Positions 1 to 5,603 of a stretch of 6,239 nt of DNA are shown here, piece by piece. The position numbers were made by a program, and so were the translations under genes. The stretch is taken from contig CAMLLI010000286.1 in assembly GCA_946480685.1 (NCBI GenBank), forward strand, positions 1 to 6,239. The letters are read 5' to 3'. The notes beneath the pieces are model-generated. The model saw nothing but the letters and a program-made list of their open reading frames with translations. It did not search any database and was not told where the DNA came from. This DNA is from an uncultured Flammeovirgaceae bacterium. Lineage in GTDB: Bacteria > Bacteroidota > Bacteroidia > Cytophagales > Cyclobacteriaceae. Positions within the stretch are counted from its first letter, which is position 1; each line of letters starts with the position of its first letter.

Positions 1-45
1 CGAATTTTTCAAATCGGGATGAATAACAATTATCAGTGTCTTCAT
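1..45 (-). CDS. NAD(P)H:quinone oxidoreductase, flavodoxin-like fold (5' end only)
   Basis: Only the first 15 codons lie in the window; the gene continues past base 1. They translate to MKTLIIVIHPDLKNS from an ATG at 45-43. A short hydrophobic first beta strand followed by HP and then a small polar residue is the N-terminal signature of the Flavodoxin_2 family (NAD(P)H dehydrogenase (quinone), KefF/MdaB/YwrO type). In that family this loop starts the FMN/FAD-binding site. Such enzymes are soluble cytoplasmic two-electron reductases of quinones and related electrophiles. The gene is divergent from the HxlR-family regulator that starts at 109, and this pairing is common for such regulators and their targets, which supports the call. 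The fragment is too short to name a subfamily, and no other family was a better match to the start. Confidence 0.72.
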   Translation of the reverse strand, partial: MKTLIIVIHPDLKNS

Positions 46-108
46 GGTATAAATTATTTTTTGATAAAAGTATACATACAAAAAACAGCTCACCACGGTA
101 ACTACTGA
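46..108. promoter_or_regulatory. Divergent promoter/operator region with candidate HxlR operator
   Basis: This 63-base gap must hold the promoters of both the left oxidoreductase gene and the HxlR regulator. It contains a perfect inverted repeat, TTTTTTG at 57-63 and CAAAAAA at 79-85, with a 15-base spacer that includes the palindrome GTATAC (70-75). The arm spacing of 22 bases centre to centre is about two helical turns, which would suit a dimeric winged-helix repressor. A near-match to the Bacteroidota -7 element for the minus-strand gene is TACTTTTA (72-65). A near-match for the plus strand is TATTTTTTG (55-63), one base too long. Neither is exact, so start sites are not assigned. The arms are A/T runs, so the operator call is tentative. 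Confidence 0.4.
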
Positions 109-552
109 ATGTCAGGTACTAACAATAATGTAAGCATGACCAGGATAAAAGAAACATCGACTCACTACGAAAATAAGAAAAGTCTCACAGCAGAATGCGC
201 GGAGATCTATGCGGCCAGTCTGATTGGCGGGCAGTGGACATTGACTATATGTTGCCACCTGTCGGGCGGGAAATTGCGTTTTGGAGAATTAAAGAAACGG
301 ATTCCGAACATTACCGAGCGCATGCTGGCGTTACAACTTCGAAAACTCGAAGAAAACAAACTCGTACAACGGACGGTCTATGCGGAAGTACCCTTACGCG
401 TGGAGTATGAATTAACACCCATCGGTCAGCAGCTCGGTCCTATAATAGAACAACTGGGTGTGTGGGGCATCCATCATAAAAGGACAACACAGTCGGAGCA
501 CGATACATCGGAGCACACGTTCTGCGTTCGTGAGGTATGTAATTCGTATTGA
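109..552 (+). CDS. HxlR-family winged-helix transcriptional regulator
   Basis: A cytoplasmic DNA-binding regulator of 147 residues, slightly longer than the usual 100-130 because of about 25 extra N-terminal residues. The HxlR domain spans roughly residues 28-122. It has the conserved N-terminal Cys (C30), the LIGGQWTL core helix (38-45), the LRFGEL and NITERML recognition region (56-73), the wing motif EVPLRVEYELT (93-103), and the closing helix ending in VWG (118-120). C30 is followed by Ala rather than the usual Pro. Further cysteines are C48, C49, C139 and C144. HxlR proteins such as YodB, QorR and HypR sense quinones or disulfide stress through cysteines and control adjacent flavin or quinone reductases. 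The divergent partner here is such an enzyme, so autoregulation and control of that gene are likely. ATG at 109 is used; ATG at 136 is an alternative that keeps the whole domain. Confidence 0.92.
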   Translation: MSGTNNNVSMTRIKETSTHYENKKSLTAECAEIYAASLIGGQWTLTICCHLSGGKLRFGELKKRIPNITERMLALQLRKLEENKLVQRTVYAEVPLRVEYELTPIGQQLGPIIEQLGVWGIHHKRTTQSEHDTSEHTFCVREVCNSY

Positions 553-598
553 TCGGAACGATATATACACCTTCCAACCAACACTATAGTTGACAGTT

Positions 599-1834
599 CT
601 ACGAAGGTTGTTCCTGTAGCGGACGTTTATCACTGAACACGAGAAATATAGCGGTAAGTCCAATCAGAAAATACCCAAGCACCAGTGGAAAAACACCGTG
701 TACCATCAGGTTGCTGATGAGTGCTCCCAGGGAGGCTCCTATAAAGAAAAAGGAAGTACCATAAACAGCAGACGCTATACCGGCCATATCTCCCATCGGT
801 TCCATAGCCAAGGCACTGCTGTTCGGCTCTATGGCCAGGTTGATTCCCATCAGTATGGCAACAGCAGCAAAGAAGTATACCATATCCGGCGGATCACCTA
901 CCGTCAGGGTATATACCTGTAACACGGCACCGACAACGGTATATATAACAAGAAGTCCGCGTATCGTTCTGCGCGCGCCATACCGTGACGACAGCCGCGA
1001 GTTTATCAAGGTACAGAATGCCATTCCCAATCCTATACCGGCAAAGATCCATGCAAAAAGTTCTGGTCTCCCGTAGATCTCACTAACAATATGCTCCGAA
1101 CTTGAGACATATGAACTTAGCCCGGCAAAAAGAATAGTGGTAATGGAAGTATAGCGGAGAAAGACGCTGTTGCCAATCACTTTGCGAATGGACTGCCCTA
1201 TACTTGTGAGATCAAGCGCAATTCGTTGTTCGCGGGGAAGAGACTCTTCCAAACGAAGCGACCAGATGAAAATAGCTACAGCAAACAACGGAGGCGTGAG
1301 AAATACCATTTGCCAGGATGACACCGATAAAATGGCCAGCCCGAGGAAAGGTGCAGCTACCGGTGTAAATAAAAAGATAGTAAAGATCAGCGACATAATG
1401 CGAGCCATCTCATCGCCAACAAAGCGGTCGCGAACACCAGCTATAGTTGTCATGAACACGGCCGATGCTCCTACACCCGCTACAAAACGTGCGGCAAACA
1501 TGAATTCAAGACTTGGCGAAAATGCTGCGGCTACACCTCCAATAATATAAAGCGGAAATCCCACACGAAGTATAGGTAATCTTCCGAAGCGATCCGACAG
1601 CGCACCAAATATGATTTGAGAGATCTGCCCGAGAAAGAAGAATACGATAATCTGTGCTGTAGCAGTCGATTCCGGTTTGAGTCCGAAGTACTGCCGGAGC
1701 TCGCCGAACACCGGGAGCATAATATCAATACCCAATGCTGTGAGCATCATTGTGCAAGCCGACAATGCGATGAACTCTCCGGCTTTTATTTTCCCAAACG
1801 GTGAGCGATTGAGATGTATATCGTTTCCCTTCAT
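599..1834 (-). CDS. Bcr/CflA-type MFS multidrug efflux transporter
   Basis: An inner-membrane proton-driven exporter of 411 residues, the normal length for a 12-helix drug:H+ antiporter. MFS motif A is clear at residues 77-87 (GALSDRFGRLP) between helices 2 and 3. The GIDIMLP segment in helix 1 (35-41) carries the acidic residue typical of the Bcr/CflA group. The helix-4 arginine motif is RFVAGVGAS (116-124), followed by the family's RD pair (135-136) and MSL (147-149). A motif-C-like PVAAPFLG lies at 158-165 in helix 5, and the family's AGIASAVYG helix at 351-359. Substrates cannot be predicted; members export chloramphenicol, bicyclomycin, sulfonamides or other small molecules. It has its own promoter in the 140-base gap upstream and converges on the HxlR gene, whose stop is 46 bases away with no obvious shared terminator hairpin. 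Start ATG at 1834, no Shine-Dalgarno sequence. Confidence 0.92.
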   Translation of the reverse strand: MKGNDIHLNRSPFGKIKAGEFIALSACTMMLTALGIDIMLPVFGELRQYFGLKPESTATAQIIVFFFLGQISQIIFGALSDRFGRLPILRVGFPLYIIGGVAAAFSPSLEFMFAARFVAGVGASAVFMTTIAGVRDRFVGDEMARIMSLIFTIFLFTPVAAPFLGLAILSVSSWQMVFLTPPLFAVAIFIWSLRLEESLPREQRIALDLTSIGQSIRKVIGNSVFLRYTSITTILFAGLSSYVSSSEHIVSEIYGRPELFAWIFAGIGLGMAFCTLINSRLSSRYGARRTIRGLLVIYTVVGAVLQVYTLTVGDPPDMVYFFAAVAILMGINLAIEPNSSALAMEPMGDMAGIASAVYGTSFFFIGASLGALISNLMVHGVFPLVLGYFLIGLTAIFLVFSDKRPLQEQPS

Positions 1835-1893
1835 AAAACAGGTATGGAGTAAATGTCTGATTTAACACATATTCTCCAATTTTCGTAATAACT

Positions 1894-1920
1894 CAAAATT
1901 AATGTCGCAATACATACAAA
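1894..1920 (-). promoter_or_regulatory. Predicted Bacteroidota sigma-A promoter of the MFS gene
   Basis: On the minus strand a TTTG (1920-1917) is followed after 15 bases by TAATTTTG (1901-1894), an exact match to the Bacteroidota -7 consensus TAnnTTTG. The spacing is a little shorter than the 17-23 bases usually given for the -33/-7 pair, so the -33 assignment is less certain than the -7. Transcription would start near 1887, leaving a leader of about 50 bases before the ATG at 1834. Confidence 0.5.
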
Positions 1921-1942
1921 CTGAGGTGTCAATTAGACTTTA

Positions 1943-1967
1943 TTACGGGTGGATTTCGCCACGGTAA
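1943..1967 (-). terminator. Weak hairpin downstream of the flavoprotein gene, possible terminator
   Basis: Eight bases beyond the flavoprotein stop codon, a two-part stem can form: TTAC/GTAA outside and GTGG/CCAC inside, separated by a small internal bulge, with a 6-base loop. There is no U tract after it, only TAAAGTCT, so it is a poor intrinsic terminator. It may instead be an mRNA 3' stabilising structure or chance. Confidence 0.25.
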
Positions 1968-1974
1968 CGTCAAC

Positions 1975-2979
1975 TCAAAACGTCTCGCTTACCAACTCCT
2001 TGTTTACCATCATCCCGGTGGTTGTGCCCATAGCCACTGCGTTGGCTACTGTACGCATGCGCGTAGTATTATCGCCACACGCAAAAACTCCCGGCACGCT
2101 TGTTCGCTGCATGGCATCGATCCTGATGTAACCATCCTCGGTTAATTCACATCCAGGAGATTGTTGTGTCTCAAAATGCTGCACAAACGGAGCGCGTATA
2201 TAGAGTGCCTTTACCCGATAGTCTGTGCCATCGTTAAAGACTATACGCTGTACGTGGCCATTGGCATGCTCCAGTATCCCGACAGGTGTCTCCACTATAT
2301 TTATACCATGCTTTAGGAGTGCTGCCGATTGCGTGGTAGTTAGTGTAGCCCTACCGTTGGTGAATACAGTAAGATCATTTGTCCAATGGGCGATCAGGCT
2401 TGCCAGTTCAAATGCAGCTTCGCCATTCGCCACGATACCGGTTCGTTCATGACGTACTTCATAACCATGACAATACGGACAATGCAAAACCGATATTCCC
2501 CAGCACGCTGCCAATCCGGGTATAGCAGGAAGTATATCTTTAATGCCCGTAGCTAAAATCAACTTCTTTGCAAAAAAGATTTCTTCGGAGGCTGTCTGTA
2601 CTTCAAAACCATTTGCAGTTTTTGCGCTATATATAGCCCGATCGTTCAGAAAGGTTACCGTGCTATATTTTTCGACTTGCGCTCGCGCAAGTGCTGCGAT
2701 TTCCGCTGGCGCGCGTCCGTCATGTGTAATGAAGTTGTGTGAATATGGCGTTTGCCGGTTGCACGGTTTACCGCTGTCAATGATGAGCACGTTTCGCAGT
2801 GCTCTGCCGAGCGCCATGCCTGCTGCAAGTCCGGAGTAACTCCCTCCGATTATAATTACATCAAAATTCCTGGTGGGTATCATAACACGATCGTTGATCA
2901 ATGAGAAGGGATAGAATGGCAACGCAAGACTTGTCAGAGCAAGTCCACCTCGCTTCATAAAATCCCGCCTTGAAGACAT
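1975..2979 (-). CDS. Tat-leader thioredoxin-reductase-like FAD disulfide oxidoreductase (CPYC)
   Basis: A 334-residue flavoprotein. After the leader, the FAD-binding beta-alpha-beta begins at residue 39 (FDVIIIGGSYSG, 39-50). The second FAD motif is PGVFACGDN (296-304). Between them, HCPYCHGYE (166-174) supplies a redox CxxC (C167, C170) where bacterial thioredoxin reductases have CATC. The nucleotide-domain glycine loop is altered to GIVANGEAAFE (181-191), and the HRR motif that binds the NADPH phosphate is absent. This resembles the GliT/HlmI-like dithiol oxidase branch rather than true TrxB, so NADPH use is doubtful. Residues 2-20 (SRRDFMK, then a hydrophobic stretch) match the twin-arginine signal, which predicts export of the folded FAD protein. 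No AxA cleavage site is visible, so it may stay anchored. The ATG at 2979 is 2 bases after the stop of the upstream gene. An internal Met (residue 33, base 2883) would give a leaderless cytosolic form. The in-frame extension to 3174 is only the shadow of the upstream gene. Confidence 0.88.
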   Translation of the reverse strand: MSSRRDFMKRGGLALTSLALPFYPFSLINDRVMIPTRNFDVIIIGGSYSGLAAGMALGRALRNVLIIDSGKPCNRQTPYSHNFITHDGRAPAEIAALARAQVEKYSTVTFLNDRAIYSAKTANGFEVQTASEEIFFAKKLILATGIKDILPAIPGLAACWGISVLHCPYCHGYEVRHERTGIVANGEAAFELASLIAHWTNDLTVFTNGRATLTTTQSAALLKHGINIVETPVGILEHANGHVQRIVFNDGTDYRVKALYIRAPFVQHFETQQSPGCELTEDGYIRIDAMQRTSVPGVFACGDNTTRMRTVANAVAMGTTTGMMVNKELVSETF

Positions 2980-2981
2980 AT

Positions 2982-3212
2982 TTAGTTTACCTTGTCCGGA
3001 TTTTGTGGAGACAGCAGTTTGATAATCAAATCCACAAAAGGGACGCCTGCAAAGACAATCCACGGAACCAAGGATATAGTCAGCAAGAGTGTTCGCTGAT
3101 ATAGTGGCAACACCGACAAGGCTTCGCCGAACAGGTATAGGAATAAAGTGATGGACGGATATATAACTACCCATATCTTTAAAGACGCCAATAACTTTGC
3201 TTTCGTTTTCAT
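2982..3212 (-). CDS. Small two-helix inner-membrane protein
   Basis: A 76-residue protein with a basic N terminus (KTKAK), a first hydrophobic helix at about 13-34, the short link LPLYQR (35-40) and a second helix at about 41-66, then a polar tail. The pattern WxxIYPxxTLxLYL...LPLxxRTLLLTxxLVPW resembles the membrane-spanning tail found after antibiotic-biosynthesis-monooxygenase domains and in stand-alone small proteins of Bacteroidota. I recognise the pattern but know no established function. It is the first gene of a two-gene operon: its TAA is 2 bases before the ATG of the flavoprotein, which implies translational coupling. A predicted AraC-controlled promoter lies just upstream. A membrane partner or anchor for the Tat-targeted flavoprotein is a reasonable guess, not something the sequence shows. 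Confidence 0.8.
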   Translation of the reverse strand: MKTKAKLLASLKIWVVIYPSITLFLYLFGEALSVLPLYQRTLLLTISLVPWIVFAGVPFVDLIIKLLSPQNPDKVN

Positions 3213-3230
3213 TTTCAGATTACGTTTTGT

Positions 3231-3251
3231 TGAACAATCATTACTTGTTCA
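3231..3251. repeat. Perfect inverted repeat TGAACAA-N7-TTGTTCA over the predicted start site
   Basis: Arms at 3231-3237 and 3245-3251 are perfectly complementary, with a 7-base spacer. The repeat begins immediately downstream of the predicted -7 element and spans the expected transcription start (about 3246), 19 bases before the ATG at 3212. It could be an operator for a second regulator that blocks the promoter, or a partial 5' leader hairpin if transcription starts further upstream than predicted. Confidence 0.5.
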
Positions 3252-3259
3252 CAAAAGTA
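3252..3259 (-). promoter_or_regulatory. Predicted -7 promoter element of the membrane protein/flavoprotein operon
   Basis: The minus strand reads TACTTTTG (3259-3252), an exact TAnnTTTG match. No TTTG -33 element occurs at the right distance; the nearest is 27 bases upstream, inside the direct repeat. A good -7 with no -33 is what an activator-dependent promoter looks like. The start site is expected near 3246, giving a leader of about 34 bases. Confidence 0.55.
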
Positions 3260-3283
3260 CTTCGCGCGATGGCGGACCGTGTA

Positions 3284-3320
3284 GGACAAATCTGAAGTTC
3301 CGTGGGACTTATCTGAAATT
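3284..3320 (-). promoter_or_regulatory. Candidate AraC-type operator: 21-base-period direct repeat
   Basis: Two copies of a 16-base element, GGACAAATCTGAAGTT (3284-3299) and GGACTTATCTGAAATT (3305-3320), agree at 13 of 16 positions and start exactly 21 bases apart, two helical turns. The promoter-proximal copy ends 24 bases from the predicted -7 element, so the copies would cover roughly -38 to -53 and -59 to -74. AraC-family activators bind tandem half-sites in this way, as at araI1/araI2. The distal copy overlaps the last three sense codons and the stop codon of the araC-type gene next door, the obvious candidate for the binding protein. Confidence 0.6.
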
Positions 3321-4166
3321 AGTCCGGAAGGCTTCGGGTGAATACCCTGTATGTTTTTTGAAGAATCGTATAAAGTATGAGACATCTTCGTATCCCAGTT
3401 GAAAGGCGATCTGGTTCACCTGGTTCGAAGTGGCCAGCAGGTATCGCTTCGACTCCAGTATTATATACTCATTTATTACTTCTGAACCTGTTTTGCCAAG
3501 CATCTCCTTCGTAACAGCATTCAGTTGATACGCGGATAGATTCAGCATATCAGCATATTGAGACACTTGCTTGCTGGTATATATATGCTTTTCCAAAAGC
3601 TCCATAAAATCCTGGAGACGTTGCATTGCATAGGAATCAGCTTTACCGGGATCAGCCTGAGTATTCTGCCGAACGAGTTCGATAAACAGAATACCCAGGT
3701 TTGCCTTGATCACGTCCTGGTAACCTTGCTGTTGGCAGGTATACTCATCGGCTATATAATTCAATATGGACAGTATCTTTTTTATACCCGCACTGTCAAG
3801 CTGGTATAGGTTAATATTACTGGATTTGCGTAACAACTGGTTTGATGCCGGATCGTGTCCACGATAAAAATCATTATTAAAAGCCATCAGGTATCCGGTG
3901 CTTCCCGCCTTGAGCGTAAGCTGATGCACCTGTCCCGGACGTATAAAGAAAACCGTATGATCTGTGATATCATACGCTGTAAAGTCGATCGCATGTGTAC
4001 CCGCTCCTTTCTTTAACGCCAGGATATAGAAGAAATCATGACGGTGCAGTTCCTGCGTCATATCCTTTCCATTCAATACATTTCGAACATCGCGAATAGT
4101 AAAGCTTGGCGCTATACTTTCTCCTTTCGGAGTTTTATGAATATGCCGTACCGGAATGTTCTTCAT
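3309..4166 (-). CDS. AraC-family transcriptional regulator with N-terminal cupin domain
   Basis: A 285-residue regulator of normal family length. Residues 1-100 form the cupin-type effector domain: HRHDFFYILALKKG (41-54) followed by FFIRPGQVHQLTL (73-85), the two usual cupin strands with histidines. A helical linker (about 125-195) leads to the AraC DNA-binding domain. Its first helix-turn-helix is around 199-222 (SKQVSQYADMLNLS...) and its second around 249-270, with the signature IAFQLGYEDVSYFIRFFKKHTGYSP at 253-277. ATG at 4166 (MKNIPVRHI) is preferred because the family commonly begins this way; ATG at 4181 or TTG at 4196 would add 5 or 10 residues. It lies just upstream of the membrane protein/flavoprotein operon on the same strand, and the tandem direct repeat at its 3' end is its likely target. 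The effector is unknown. Confidence 0.92.
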   Translation of the reverse strand: MKNIPVRHIHKTPKGESIAPSFTIRDVRNVLNGKDMTQELHRHDFFYILALKKGAGTHAIDFTAYDITDHTVFFIRPGQVHQLTLKAGSTGYLMAFNNDFYRGHDPASNQLLRKSSNINLYQLDSAGIKKILSILNYIADEYTCQQQGYQDVIKANLGILFIELVRQNTQADPGKADSYAMQRLQDFMELLEKHIYTSKQVSQYADMLNLSAYQLNAVTKEMLGKTGSEVINEYIILESKRYLLATSNQVNQIAFQLGYEDVSYFIRFFKKHTGYSPEAFRTNFR

Positions 4167-4218
4167 TGCACGCAGGGTCATTGACGAATACTGCAACCTA
4201 TAAAAAACATATTAAGTT

Positions 4219-4243
4219 CAAAAATAGGGCGCACTAATCGCAA
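4219..4243 (-). promoter_or_regulatory. Predicted promoter of the AraC-type regulator gene
   Basis: The minus strand carries TATTTTTG (4226-4219), an exact TAnnTTTG -7 element, in the short gap after the permease stop codon. A TTG at 4243-4241 lies 14 bases upstream, too close for a good -33. Transcription would start near 4213, which leaves room for ATG starts at 4181 or 4166. Confidence 0.45.
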
Positions 4244-4254
4244 GCCACCGTTAT

Positions 4255-5601
4255 TCAAATTAACTCCATACGTCTCATGTTAACAACTGAGAATATACCA
4301 AAAAGTATAACCGCTGTAATCAACGGCAAAATCATCGGTAGCCAGCTTATGTTCTTGCGTCCTGCTATATACGCGGGCACAAAACTTTTCCAGTCTTCTC
4401 CTTTTACTGCCGCGTTATCAAAAATCTTCGGATAAAAATGTAATCGCATCCGTTCATGAAAAACATGTGTGCTGTCAAGAAGCTGCACGTAGTCGGTCAG
4501 GCTCGTCCGGGCAACATCGTTGAAGAGCAGCTGCGTGTGCATCGTGGGCATGGCCATGGCGATGGATCTGCTCAGCTGTTCACGTTGAAGAATCTTCTCC
4601 CGCATTGCCTGGCTGTGTTGCATTGACTCGTCATCGCCCATCTGCTGCATGGCATAATACCAGAGCCAGCTGAAAGTCTGTTCCGGTATACCATAGGTTT
4701 CATACTGCGGATAATGTGCATAGAACTTTTTCATGGTACTGCCTTTGTCCATGTCCCATTTTTCATGGTAGCCATCCCGTTGCTCTACCATAGTTGCAAG
4801 CGACTCCGGCACCGGGTATACATTGGCAACAACGTTATTTACTGAAGCCGGAAGCAAAATGGTAAACACAACCCAGGCCGACAGCAACGTAAGAACATTG
4901 AAACTGGAACTTCGCCTGAAAGTAATTACCCAGAAACAGAATGCAAACCAGAACGCCAGGTACAGTATAGCTGCGATAACAAATGCAAGCAATGCTTCAC
5001 CGACCGAAAGTGATAAACCGAGTATAGCTATCGTTAATAAAATTCCCAATACAATATAGAGCGCACCGGCCCGCACAAACAACTTACGAAGCAGGTATAT
5101 CCTGGCTGACTTGGCCTGCACAGCAATCAGGCGCCAGGTGCCTGCCTCCTGCTCTTCTGAAAGAAGATTAAAGGTGAACGCTATGATGAGCAAGGGAAAA
5201 AGATACAGGATCACAAAACCGAGATCGAGGTTACCTGATTGCAGGTTTGATGGATTGTTCAGATCAGTGTCATACTTCTGCCCTTCGAGCGTGCGAATGG
5301 TAACACTTTGTATACCGGGATTCACATCACGTTGTCCGATCGACAACGCGGCAAGTTTGTCGGGTTTGCTGATCAATGAGAAACGCAGGTAATATAGCAG
5401 CAGTCCCATCTCATCCTGCGCAGCTACGTTTCGTTCTATATGTTCGCGCTGATGTGTTGTAACATGCTGAATGGTATTCTCCTGCCGCGACAGAAATTGC
5501 CTGCCGATCACTATACTGATTATTCCCATCACTACGATCAGCATACACGAAAGCACAACGGCCTTCGATCGGATAAATTGCTTTATGAAAAGTATATACA
5601 T
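4255..5601 (-). CDS. ABC-2 type transporter permease, DUF3526 family (second of pair)
   Basis: An inner-membrane subunit of 448 residues. Visible hydrophobic segments lie at about 14-34, 128-147, 178-199, 203-228, 236-256 and 419-440, giving six helices. There is a large extracytoplasmic stretch after helix 1 (35-127) and another between helices 5 and 6 (257-418). LLSEEQEAGTW (147-157) just after helix 2 is the cytoplasmic coupling motif of ABC-2 permeases. The overall plan matches the DUF3526 group, which occurs in tandem in Bacteroidota next to an ATPase subunit. The substrate cannot be told. The ATG at 5601 is 2 bases after the TAA of the upstream permease gene, so the two are cotranscribed and probably form a heterodimeric channel. 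The downstream AraC-type gene appears to have its own promoter. Confidence 0.85.
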   Translation of the reverse strand: MYILFIKQFIRSKAVVLSCMLIVVMGIISIVIGRQFLSRQENTIQHVTTHQREHIERNVAAQDEMGLLLYYLRFSLISKPDKLAALSIGQRDVNPGIQSVTIRTLEGQKYDTDLNNPSNLQSGNLDLGFVILYLFPLLIIAFTFNLLSEEQEAGTWRLIAVQAKSARIYLLRKLFVRAGALYIVLGILLTIAILGLSLSVGEALLAFVIAAILYLAFWFAFCFWVITFRRSSSFNVLTLLSAWVVFTILLPASVNNVVANVYPVPESLATMVEQRDGYHEKWDMDKGSTMKKFYAHYPQYETYGIPEQTFSWLWYYAMQQMGDDESMQHSQAMREKILQREQLSRSIAMAMPTMHTQLLFNDVARTSLTDYVQLLDSTHVFHERMRLHFYPKIFDNAAVKGEDWKSFVPAYIAGRKNISWLPMILPLITAVILFGIFSVVNMRRMELI

Positions 5602-5603
5602 GA

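Noticed and set aside
553..598. Bidirectional terminator expected between the convergent HxlR and MFS genes
   Set aside because: The 46-base gap has only an 8-base palindrome (ACTATAGT) and no GC-rich stem with a U tract, so no terminator is called.
1170..1550. A 126-codon plus-strand open frame inside the MFS gene
   Set aside because: Composition is basic and low in hydrophobic order, as expected for an antisense shadow. The opposite strand has unmistakable MFS motifs throughout.
94..1968. The 10-mer CCACGGTAAC occurs at 94-103 and at 1959-1968, both outside genes
   Set aside because: The flanks do not match, one copy is part of the possible hairpin after the flavoprotein gene, and a single pair in 6 kb is not enough to propose a repeat family.
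2980..3174. In-frame N-terminal extension of the flavoprotein to a 399-residue protein
   Set aside because: The added 65 residues overlap the coherent membrane-protein gene in another frame and have no family match. The Tat motif begins exactly at the ATG at 2979, 2 bases after the upstream stop.
3148..3402. An 84-codon plus-strand open frame spanning the AraC/membrane-protein gap
   Set aside because: It is antisense to the start of the membrane-protein gene and the end of the AraC gene, and crosses the predicted promoter and operator. It has no recognisable domain.
4167..4196. TTG start giving a 295-residue AraC regulator
   Set aside because: It would place the start about 17 bases from the predicted transcription start, and the extra residues are not part of the family pattern; ATG at 4166 or 4181 is more credible.
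4219..4250. Possible intrinsic terminator after the permease gene (GGC...GCC followed by TATTTTT)
   Set aside because: Only three to four base pairs can form, and the T-rich tract is better explained as the -7 element of the next gene's promoter.
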